Source: Pantoea sp. Aalb
GTDB lineage: Bacteria; Pseudomonadota; Gammaproteobacteria; Enterobacterales; Enterobacteriaceae
Length of the DNA: 64,000 nt
Reading direction: 5' to 3'
NCBI RefSeq assembly: GCF_009829985.1
Contig: NZ_SZZU01000002.1
Location: forward strand, 172,169-236,168
Below, piece by piece: positions 57,567 through 64,000 of this stretch (its first letter is position 1; the number at the start of each line of letters is the position of its first letter). The notes beneath the pieces were generated by a model. The model was not told where the DNA came from and made no database searches. It saw only the letters and a list, made by a program, of their open reading frames with translations. A program made the position numbers and the translations under genes.

Positions 57567-58418
57567 CTATCTATCTATTGGATAACAACCAAGTACTTTT
57601 AGAGAGCATGTCATTTGTTGTAGTTCTTTTAAAGCTAACTTCATACTTTTTGATTGTATATTAGCTTGTATATCAATATAGAACATTTCTTCCCAAGGAT
57701 TTCCATGAATAGGACGATTTTCAAGTTTTCGCATAATGAGGTTATGCTTACGTAATATTAATAATGCTTCAACTAATGCACCAGCTTGTTGACCAGTCGA
57801 CATTATTAAAGTAGTTTTTGTTAACACTGTAGTAGAAACTGTTATAGGTTTACGTGCTAATATAATAAAACGAGTGTGATTTTGTGGTTGATTAGATAAA
57901 TTACGTTTTAATACTTGTAAACCATATAATTTACCTCCTGCTTCACTGCCAATCGCTGCTATTTTAAAAGATTTTACTACTGATACTTTTTGCATTGCAG
58001 ATGCTGTACTATCAGTATATCTAATTTTCCAATATGGATATTGATTAATAAAATGACTACATTGCTGGAATGGTTGTGGATGGCTATAGACAATCTCAAT
58101 ATGTTTTAAATTGCTTTCTTCATTTACTAATATACAGTGATTTATAGGAATAATTATCTCACCTATAATAAAAAGGTTTGTTTGTTGTAACAAATCATAA
58201 GCATCATTAATAGAGCCAGAATTCGTATTCTCAATAGGTATTACTGCATAATCTGCTTGTTTAGTCTCAACTTTATTCAATATATCATAAAAATTAAAAC
58301 AATTAATTTCTATTATTTTATCGAAATATTTTTCAGTATACTTAAGTGCTGCAAGATGTGAGTATGAACCTTTTGGACCTAGAAAAGATATTCTTGGTAT
58401 ATTATTAGAATAATTCAA
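57567..58418 (-). CDS. pheA: Prephenate dehydratase (PheA without mutase domain)
   Basis: The enzyme makes phenylpyruvate from prephenate for phenylalanine. The 283-residue frame matches only residues from about 100 onward of the 386-residue E. coli mutase-dehydratase. Present are ISFLGPKGSYSHLAA, PIENTNSGSINDAYDLL, SHPQPFQQC, GSEAGGKLYGLQVL, the catalytic Thr in HTRF (residue 182) and the C-terminal ACT domain with GALV (213-216). E. coli ESRP, part of the Phe site, reads ENRP (233-236). The best start is TTG at 58418; there is no ATG near the domain boundary. A decayed mutase lies upstream. The protein is probably functional, but its initiation is uncertain. Confidence 0.9.
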   Translation of the reverse strand: MNYSNNIPRISFLGPKGSYSHLAALKYTEKYFDKIIEINCFNFYDILNKVETKQADYAVIPIENTNSGSINDAYDLLQQTNLFIIGEIIIPINHCILVNEESNLKHIEIVYSHPQPFQQCSHFINQYPYWKIRYTDSTASAMQKVSVVKSFKIAAIGSEAGGKLYGLQVLKRNLSNQPQNHTRFIILARKPITVSTTVLTKTTLIMSTGQQAGALVEALLILRKHNLIMRKLENRPIHGNPWEEMFYIDIQANIQSKSMKLALKELQQMTCSLKVLGCYPIDR

Positions 58419-58440
58419 TTTTTTATAGTAATGTTTATTA

Positions 58441-58665
58441 GATAATATTAAAATATTTAATGAAATTATAAAATAAAATAATAATATAATTTGTATTAAA
58501 TTTATATTTTTTGACTAAGTCAATTAATTTATCTAAGTGAACGTGTTTTATATTTAAGCTCATATAGAATAAATTTAATAATAAAATATATGATAATAAT
58601 GAGATGCATTAGCTCTTTACTGTAAGAAAATTATTTTAATGTTAATTTAAGTGATTTTAAATCAA
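58441..58665 (-). pseudogene. Decayed chorismate mutase domain of pheA
   Basis: Upstream of the dehydratase frame, the minus strand still reads KIT-stop-INIKIIFLQ-stop-RANAS, matching E. coli [20 protein letters not shown] with the same spacing. It then reads LDKLIDLVKKYKFNTNYI and IILFYNFIKYFNII, matching LLERLITLGKAHHLDAHYI and TRLFQLIIEDSVL. Stops and frame changes interrupt the line, and a shift separates it from the dehydratase frame. The mutase half of pheA is therefore a pseudogene rather than cleanly deleted. Confidence 0.75.
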
Positions 58666-58850
58666 AAGTATATATCTATCTTATTAACTAAAATAAGCAT
58701 AATCTAGCCATAATTAAGTACATAATACTACTATCTCCTAATATTTAGAACTAAAATTTATTTTTCTACTATTATTAGTAATAATAATATTTATATAGTA
58801 TATTAGTTATCAATTTCTAATAAATAAAATATAGAAAATATTCTTTATAT

Positions 58851-58906
58851 GTATATATGTATATATGTATATATGTATATATGTATATATGTATATATGT
58901 ATATAC
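58851..58906 (+). repeat. 8-bp tandem repeat, 7 units of GTATATAT
   Basis: Seven head-to-tail units of GTATATAT, the last ending in C, stand in the gene-free DNA between pheA and bamD where raiA lies in E. coli. The unit length is the same as that of the array at 37323-37402, but the sequence differs. No role is apparent. Confidence 0.95.
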
Positions 58907-58987
58907 TGAAATCTGTTAATTAAAAATTAAATAAATATTTGAATAATAAATTTATAATTTATGATTATAGTAAAAGTTATGAATGGT

Positions 58988-59743
58988 TCATTTTTTTAAT
59001 GTCTTAAATTTTAAAAAATCATTTAAAAGAATAATTTGAACAATTTTATCTGCCTCTTCTGGTATATGTAGTTCTCGATAAGCATTTTCCATTAATAGAA
59101 GTGCTTCATATATATAATAACTATCTGAAAAATTTTTCAGCATTTCTTCAACACGTTTAATTACAGCAATGTAAGCACCACGTTTAGTATAAAATTTCAC
59201 TATTGCAAGCTCATATTTTGCCAATCTTTCTTTAATAGATAACATACGTTTCTGAGCATCTGCTGCATATAAGCTATTAGGATATTCTTGTAATAACTGT
59301 AAAAAATCATGAAAAGCAATATATGCATATGTTGGATCACGCTGTTCGCTGTTTAGAAGAAAAGTACCTTGCACTCCTGAATAATCCATAGCCATATCTA
59401 TTAAACCTTTCATGTAAATAATATAATCCATATTAGGATGAGTTGGATTAAGATTTATCAAGCTTGCTATAGTTTCTTGTGCTAATGGAAGATTAGCGTT
59501 TTTATAATAAGCGTATACTAAATCTAATTTAACTTTTTCTGAATAAGATTTAAAAGAATAATCATTTTCTAATTTCTTTAATTCTTTAATTGCTCCAGCA
59601 AAATTATTGTTTTGCAATTTTTTTTTAGCTATAGCATAGATTTTATCTTGAAAATTATTTTCAACTGTTTTTGATAATCCAGAACAACCTGTTAGTAATA
59701 AAATAATTATATTAGTAGTTATAAACTGTTTTATATGTATCAT
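58988..59743 (-). CDS. bamD: Outer-membrane assembly lipoprotein BamD
   Basis: BamD is an essential lipoprotein of the Bam complex that inserts beta-barrel proteins in the outer membrane. The 251 residues (E. coli 245) have a signal peptide with lipobox LTGC (Cys20) and TPR repeats. Conserved TPR segments include AIKELKKLENDY, LAQETIASLINLNPTHPNMDYIIYMKGL, QRDPTYAYIAFHDFLQLLQEYPNSLYAADAQKRM and GAYIAVIKRVEEML. Its retention implies that an outer membrane with barrel proteins is kept. Confidence 0.96.
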   Translation of the reverse strand: MIHIKQFITTNIIILLLTGCSGLSKTVENNFQDKIYAIAKKKLQNNNFAGAIKELKKLENDYSFKSYSEKVKLDLVYAYYKNANLPLAQETIASLINLNPTHPNMDYIIYMKGLIDMAMDYSGVQGTFLLNSEQRDPTYAYIAFHDFLQLLQEYPNSLYAADAQKRMLSIKERLAKYELAIVKFYTKRGAYIAVIKRVEEMLKNFSDSYYIYEALLLMENAYRELHIPEEADKIVQIILLNDFLKFKTLKK

Positions 59744-59872
59744 GAATAATATCCTTAAAATATAAAACTAATTTATCCGTAAATATTTAGTTTGTAAACT
59801 AGTAGAGTAGTAATATATGTTTATATTAAGAAGTATTATGATAAAATTAGGCCTTCATTTAAGAATCTAAAT

Positions 59873-60853
59873 ATGACAAAAAAATTGCAACTTATGCTAA
59901 CTGTATCTAAAAAACAATGCAGTCAACGTTTAGATAGAACGTTAGCAGAATTATTTCCTGATTATTCACTTACCTGCATTAAAAAATGGATTATTGAGCG
60001 TGGTATTAAAGTTAATAACATCATTATTGATAAACCTAAAAAAAAAATATTTGGCGGTGAATATATATCAATAGATGTTAAGATTAATGAAATTCAATGT
60101 TTAGAAGCGCAAAATATTCCATTAGATATTATCTATGAAGATCAGGATATTTTAATTATCAATAAAACTCATAATTTAGTTGTGCATCCTGGTCCTGGTA
60201 ATCTAAATGGTACAATATTAAACGCTTTACTTTATTATTATCCACCAATTGCAAGTATCCCACGTGCTGGCATTGTACATCGTCTTGATAAAAATACTAC
60301 TGGTTTAATGGTAATAGCAAAGACTATTACAGCACAAATATATTTAATTCAAAAAATGAAATTACATGAAATTATTCGAGAATACGAAGCAGTTGTAAGT
60401 GGCAATATAATTGCTGGAGGTATGATAAATGAACCAATAGCACGTCATTCTACTAGACGTACACTTATGTCTGTATGTCCAATGGGTAAACCAGCTATTA
60501 CACAATATCGCATTATAGAACATTTCAGAGCTCACACTTACTTAAGATTACGAATCGAAACTGGACGTACACATCAAATTCGTGTACATATGGCATATAT
60601 TAAGCATCCATTAGTTGGTGATTTAATTTATGGGCATAACTCACCTTTACCGAAAGGTGCATCTAATAATCTTATTACAATATTACGTAACTTTAATCGT
60701 CAAGCTCTTCATGCAAAAATGATACGTTTATATCATCCTATTAGTGGTCTTAAAATAGAATGCCATGCACCATTGCCTAATGATATGTCTCATTTAATTA
60801 CTGCTCTTAAAATCGATACTCATGAGCATTTAAAGCCATTGAAATATGATTAA
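59873..60853 (+). CDS. rluD: 23S rRNA pseudouridine synthase RluD
   Basis: RluD makes the pseudouridines at 1911, 1915 and 1917 in helix 69 of 23S rRNA. The 326 residues equal E. coli. There is an N-terminal S4 domain (SQRLDRTLAELFPDYS), then the synthase domain with the catalytic Asp in GIVHRLDKNTTGLM near residue 140, RRTLMSVCPMGKPAITQYR and GRTHQIRVHMAY. A tract of ten A codes for PKKKI near 60038. It is divergent from bamD, as in E. coli. Confidence 0.98.
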   Translation: MTKKLQLMLTVSKKQCSQRLDRTLAELFPDYSLTCIKKWIIERGIKVNNIIIDKPKKKIFGGEYISIDVKINEIQCLEAQNIPLDIIYEDQDILIINKTHNLVVHPGPGNLNGTILNALLYYYPPIASIPRAGIVHRLDKNTTGLMVIAKTITAQIYLIQKMKLHEIIREYEAVVSGNIIAGGMINEPIARHSTRRTLMSVCPMGKPAITQYRIIEHFRAHTYLRLRIETGRTHQIRVHMAYIKHPLVGDLIYGHNSPLPKGASNNLITILRNFNRQALHAKMIRLYHPISGLKIECHAPLPNDMSHLITALKIDTHEHLKPLKYD

Positions 60854-61239
60854 GTAATTATGTTTTATTTTTAATAAAAATTAACTATATAAATAAAATA
60901 TATTAAAATTATTTAGATAAGAAAGATAAAATTAAATAATATAATTCTTTTTAAGATTCTTTAAATTTTTTAATTTAAGAATGTTTTTCTTTAAAAAATT
61001 ATAGATAATTGATTATATTGTTTAGATGCTTTAATGTATTTAAATAATAATATAAGGTATTTTACTTATAAATCATCTTATTTATTTGAAGAATAAAAAA
61101 ATAAATTTTTAAAAAGTATCTGTTGATTAATGTTTATATCTATAATTATAAAAAGTCTATACAAAAAAATTAATCAATTAGAATACGCAAATTTAAAAAA
61201 ATAGTTTATTACTATCTCATATAATTTTATTATCAAGGG
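60854..61239 (+). other. Gene-free stretch at the former yfiH position
   Basis: yfiH lies between rluD and clpB in E. coli. These ~390 bp hold no piece I can match to it. Part may be the most decayed start of the ClpB N-domain. No heat-shock (sigma-32) promoter with a CCCCAT-like -10 is visible. Confidence 0.55.
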
Positions 61240-61401
61240 TTTTTGATAAATTCATTTAAAAATATTAATGATAGACATGTATTATATAAGTTATTTTTAT
61301 GAATTTTATTCACACGGATTACTATTTTATACTTTTAAATTTGTTGGTATAACCATGCGTAAGTATTTGATAAGTTAAAACAGTTATTAGGAGATAAAAA
61401 T
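61240..61401 (+). pseudogene. Decayed N-terminal domain of ClpB
   Basis: In the same frame as the clpB GTG, the upstream sequence reads NINDRHVLYKLFL, stop, ILFTRIT, then stops at 61333 and 61360 or nearby, then VFDKLKQLLGDKN directly before VNN. This tracks E. coli KRGDNFISSELFV, ESRGT and ITQAIEQMRGGES before VND. So the N-domain coding sequence is still partly visible but closed by three stops. Confidence 0.65.
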
Positions 61402-63546
61402 GTGAATAATAGTGTGAATAATAAGATATATGAAAAAGATAAAAAAAAAATTTTAAAAAAATATACTATTGATCTAACAGAATATGCGAAACATGGAAAA
61501 CTTGATCCAGTTATTGGACGCGATGATGAAATTCGTCGAACTATTCAAGTATTACAGCGTCGTACTAAAAATAATCCTGTATTAATTGGGGAACCAGGTG
61601 TCGGTAAAACCGCAATTATTGAAGGTTTAGCACAACGTATTATTAATAATGAGGTACCAGAAGGACTGAAAAATTGTCGTGTATTATCTCTAGATATAGG
61701 AACACTTTTAGCCGGTGCTAAATATCGTGGTGAATTTGAAGAACGTATGAAAGAAATTCTCAGTAATTTAATACAAAAGAAAGGAAACGTTATTTTATTT
61801 ATAGACGAATTACATGCTATGGTAGGTGCTGGTAAAGTTGAAGGTGCTATTGATGCTAGTAATATGTTAAAACCAGCATTAGCACGTGGTGAGTTGCACT
61901 GTGTAGGTGCTACTACTTTAGATGAATATCGTAATTATATTGAAAAAGATGCTGCATTAGAACGTCGATTCCAAAAAGTATTTATTAAAGAGCCAACTGT
62001 ACAAGATACTATTGCTATCCTTCGTGGTTTAAAAGAACGGTATGAATTACATCATCATGTACAAATTACTGATTTAGCAATTGTAGCTGCAGCAAAACTA
62101 TCTAATCGTTATATTGCTGATCGACAATTACCAGACAAAGCAATTGACTTAATTGATGAAGCAGCATCTAGTATTAGATTACAGATTGATTCTAAACCAG
62201 AGTTACTAGATCGTCTTGAACGTAGAATTATTCAATTAAAATTAGAACAACAAGCTTTAAAAAAAGAATCTGATAAAATGAGTATTGAACGTCTTTTAAC
62301 ATTAGAAATTGAGCTTAATCAGAAAGAAAACGAATATAATGAACTTGAAAAAAAATGGAAAATAGAAAAAGAATCTTTGTCTGGCACACAAAAAATTAAA
62401 AGTGAAATTGAAAAGGCTAGAATTTTATTAGAACAAGCACGTCGTATAGGAGATCTAGGAAAGATGTCTGAATTGCAATATGGGAAAATTCCAGCTTTAG
62501 AAAAACAACTAATGGCAATAACATCTTTATCAGAAAATAAAACTACGAATTTGTTACGTAACCGTGTAACAGATTTAGAGATAGCTGATGTTGTAGCTCG
62601 TTGGACTGGTATTCCCGTAGCACGCATGATGGAAAGTGAACGTGAGAAATTAATACGTATGGAAAAAGAATTAGGAATACGAGTTATTGGTCAAAATGAA
62701 GCCGTAAAAGCAGTATCAAATTCTATTCGTCGTAGTCGTGTAGGGTTATCCGATCCTAATCGTCCAATAGGTTCTTTTTTGTTCTTAGGTCCAACTGGCG
62801 TTGGGAAAACTGAATTATGTAAAGCACTAGCAAATTTTTTATTTGATAGTGATGATGCTATAGTACGTATTGATATGTCTGAATTTATGGAGAAACATTC
62901 TATATCACGTCTAATAGGTGCTCCTCCAGGTTATATTGGTTTTAAAGAAGGAGGGTATTTAACAGAAGCTATTCGTCGTCGACCTTACTCAGTAATTTTA
63001 TTCGATGAAATCGAAAAAGCACATGCAGATATTTTTAATATTTTATTGCAGTTATTAGATGATGGACGATTGACTGATGGACAAGGACGAACTGCAGATT
63101 TTCGCAATACGATGGTAGTAATGACATCTAATCTTGGTTCTGGTTTAATTCAGGAACATTTCAATTCTTTAGATTATACAGAAATAAAAAAGATGGTAAT
63201 GAAAATAGTTAACCATACCTTTCGACCTGAGTTTATTAATCGTATAGATGAAGTTGTTATGTTCAATCCATTAAAAGAACAGGAAATTATTTGTATAGCA
63301 CGAATTCAATTACAACGATTATATCAACGGTTAGAAGAACAGGGGTATAAAATACATATTTCTGATCCAGCTTTAAAGTTATTAAGTAAATATGGTTATG
63401 ATCCAATTTATGGTGCTCGTTTATTGAAACGTACTATTCAACAGAATATTGAAAATCCACTAGCACAAAAAATTCTTTCAGGTGATTTAGTTCCAGAAAA
63501 AATCATTAAAATAGAAGTAAAAAATGGTTTATTAATACTTAATTAG
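61402..63546 (+). CDS. clpB: Disaggregase ClpB, short form lacking the N-domain
   Basis: ClpB threads aggregated proteins through its ring and works with DnaK. The 714 residues lack the first ~148 of E. coli ClpB (857). The start GTG (VNNSVNN) aligns with E. coli Val149 (VNDQGAED), where E. coli starts its natural short isoform, and AGGAG is kept 8 nt upstream. Both AAA+ modules are complete: Walker A GEPGVGKT (63-70), Walker B FIDELHAMVG, the coiled-coil M domain about 250-370, the second Walker A GPTGVGKTELC near 462, the pore loop GYIGFKEGG, and NRIDEVVMFNP. A tract of ten A at 61441-61450 lies in codons 14-17. The N-domain is dispensable for core activity in E. coli. Confidence 0.96.
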   Translation: MNNSVNNKIYEKDKKKILKKYTIDLTEYAKHGKLDPVIGRDDEIRRTIQVLQRRTKNNPVLIGEPGVGKTAIIEGLAQRIINNEVPEGLKNCRVLSLDIGTLLAGAKYRGEFEERMKEILSNLIQKKGNVILFIDELHAMVGAGKVEGAIDASNMLKPALARGELHCVGATTLDEYRNYIEKDAALERRFQKVFIKEPTVQDTIAILRGLKERYELHHHVQITDLAIVAAAKLSNRYIADRQLPDKAIDLIDEAASSIRLQIDSKPELLDRLERRIIQLKLEQQALKKESDKMSIERLLTLEIELNQKENEYNELEKKWKIEKESLSGTQKIKSEIEKARILLEQARRIGDLGKMSELQYGKIPALEKQLMAITSLSENKTTNLLRNRVTDLEIADVVARWTGIPVARMMESEREKLIRMEKELGIRVIGQNEAVKAVSNSIRRSRVGLSDPNRPIGSFLFLGPTGVGKTELCKALANFLFDSDDAIVRIDMSEFMEKHSISRLIGAPPGYIGFKEGGYLTEAIRRRPYSVILFDEIEKAHADIFNILLQLLDDGRLTDGQGRTADFRNTMVVMTSNLGSGLIQEHFNSLDYTEIKKMVMKIVNHTFRPEFINRIDEVVMFNPLKEQEIICIARIQLQRLYQRLEEQGYKIHISDPALKLLSKYGYDPIYGARLLKRTIQQNIENPLAQKILSGDLVPEKIIKIEVKNGLLILN

Positions 63547-63664
63547 TTTATATTTGAGTTTAATAATATATTATTAAATTACTATATTTAATTGTATTAT
63601 ATATTATTAATATATTATTAATATATAATATTTTTAATTTAAAAGCATTTTTAAAAATAAATAC
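63547..63664 (+). other. Spacer upstream of the rrn promoter
   Basis: These 118 bp after clpB are almost pure A/T, with repeated TATTATTAATA. The A/T richness just upstream of the -35 would suit an UP element, but no specific site can be named. Confidence 0.5.
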
Positions 63665-63692
63665 TTGACTGATTATATAAAAAGTTTAGGAT
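63665..63692 (+). promoter_or_regulatory. rRNA operon promoter
   Basis: TTGACT at 63665-63670 and TAGGAT at 63687-63692, 16 bp apart, make the best sigma-70 promoter before the 16S gene, 204 bp upstream of the mature 5' end. An alternative -10, TAGAAT at 63692-63697, would give a 21-bp spacing, which is too long. A single promoter is visible, unlike the P1/P2 pair of E. coli. Confidence 0.6.
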
Positions 63693-63750
63693 AGAATATC
63701 TTACTTATTTAATAGTATAATATATTTTAATAGTATAAAATATATTGTAT

Positions 63751-63789
63751 AGTTCTTTAACAATTTATTAGACAATTGGTGTGGGCACT
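63751..63789 (+). promoter_or_regulatory. rrn leader antitermination region (boxA)
   Basis: AGTTCTTTAACA (boxA) is followed by ATTTATTAGACAAT and GTGTGGGCAC. This matches the E. coli rrn leader (GCTCTTTAACAATTTA, AGACAAT, GTGTGGGCAC) nearly base for base. The leader binds the Nus factors and helps 30S assembly. Its conservation in such AT-rich DNA supports a functional operon. Confidence 0.85.
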
Positions 63790-63895
63790 TATAGGTGTAA
63801 TATCAATATTTTTAGATATAAAATGTCTAATTTCTGATGAATAAATACGTAATTTTATTACAAATTTTAATTCACAGAACAATAAACAAACTTTA

Positions 63896-64000
63896 AAATT
63901 GAAGAGTTTGATCATGGCTCAGATTGAACGCTGGCGGCAAGCCTAACACATGCAAGTCGAACGGCAGCACAAAAGAGCTTGCTCTTTGGGTGGCGAGTGG
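63896..64000 (+). rRNA. rrs: 16S ribosomal RNA, 5' end only
   Basis: From AAATTGAAGAGTTTGATCATG onward the sequence is the canonical start of bacterial 16S rRNA. CTAACACATGCAAGTCGAAC and the helix 6 stem with GAGCTTGCTC are of enterobacterial type. The gene runs off the window after 105 nt. E. coli also has an rRNA operon beside clpB. Confidence 0.98.

Overview
The window comes from the chromosome of a gammaproteobacterium of the Enterobacterales with a strongly reduced, visibly AT-rich genome, most likely an obligate insect symbiont. Nearly every intact gene is an orthologue of an Escherichia coli gene, and the genes stand in the same order and relative orientation as in E. coli, from lysA to the rRNA operon beside clpB. 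The genes that lie between them in E. coli are missing or survive only as stop-riddled remnants. The content (lysine, arginine, aromatic and sulfur amino-acid synthesis plus recombination and repair genes) fits a nutritional symbiont such as those of plant-feeding stinkbugs (an Ishikawaella-like lineage is my best guess). The species cannot be fixed from this window alone.

Layout. 1-4830: lysA, mutH, rppH, lgt, thyA. 5043-14271: recC, recB, recD, then argA convergent to recD. 15681-21266: a poorly coding stretch holding only ygdD and queF, a scrap of rlmD and a broken relA. 21267-25473: pyrG, eno, queE, queD. 25708-34789: the whole sulfate assimilation pathway as cysJIH and cysGDNC. 35111-36631: ftsB, ispD, ispF, then a pcm remnant and an 8-bp tandem repeat. 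37606-42376: nlpD, rpoS and mutS. 42899-48118: pncC, recA, alaS, csrA. 48316-48495: tRNA-Ser(GCU) and tRNA-Arg(ACG). 49054-51194: gshA and a luxS pseudogene. 51298-54723: ffh and the rpsP-rimM-trmD-rplS operon. 55312-58418: aroF, tyrA and a shortened pheA. 58988-63546: bamD, rluD and a short-form clpB. 63665-64000: an rrn promoter, its antitermination leader and the first 105 nt of 16S rRNA.

How the genes work together. CysDNC, CysH, CysJI and the siroheme synthase CysG reduce sulfate to sulfide. AroF and TyrA, together with the dehydratase domain left of PheA, direct carbon to tyrosine and phenylalanine; only TyrA still carries a chorismate mutase. MutS and MutH remain from mismatch repair. 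RecB, RecC and RecA look functional, but RecD has lost its motor motifs and recA has lost a recognisable LexA box.

I found no wholly new system. The notable signals are fine-scale erosion around conserved cores: a clpB that starts exactly where E. coli has its internal start, with the N-domain decaying upstream; a pheA whose chorismate mutase half is a pseudogene; a recA promoter kept while its operator is lost; a RecD open frame without an ATPase site; and an rpoS leader that keeps E. coli RNA-regulatory sequence at nucleotide level. Comparisons with E. coli are from memory of its sequences; no search was run.
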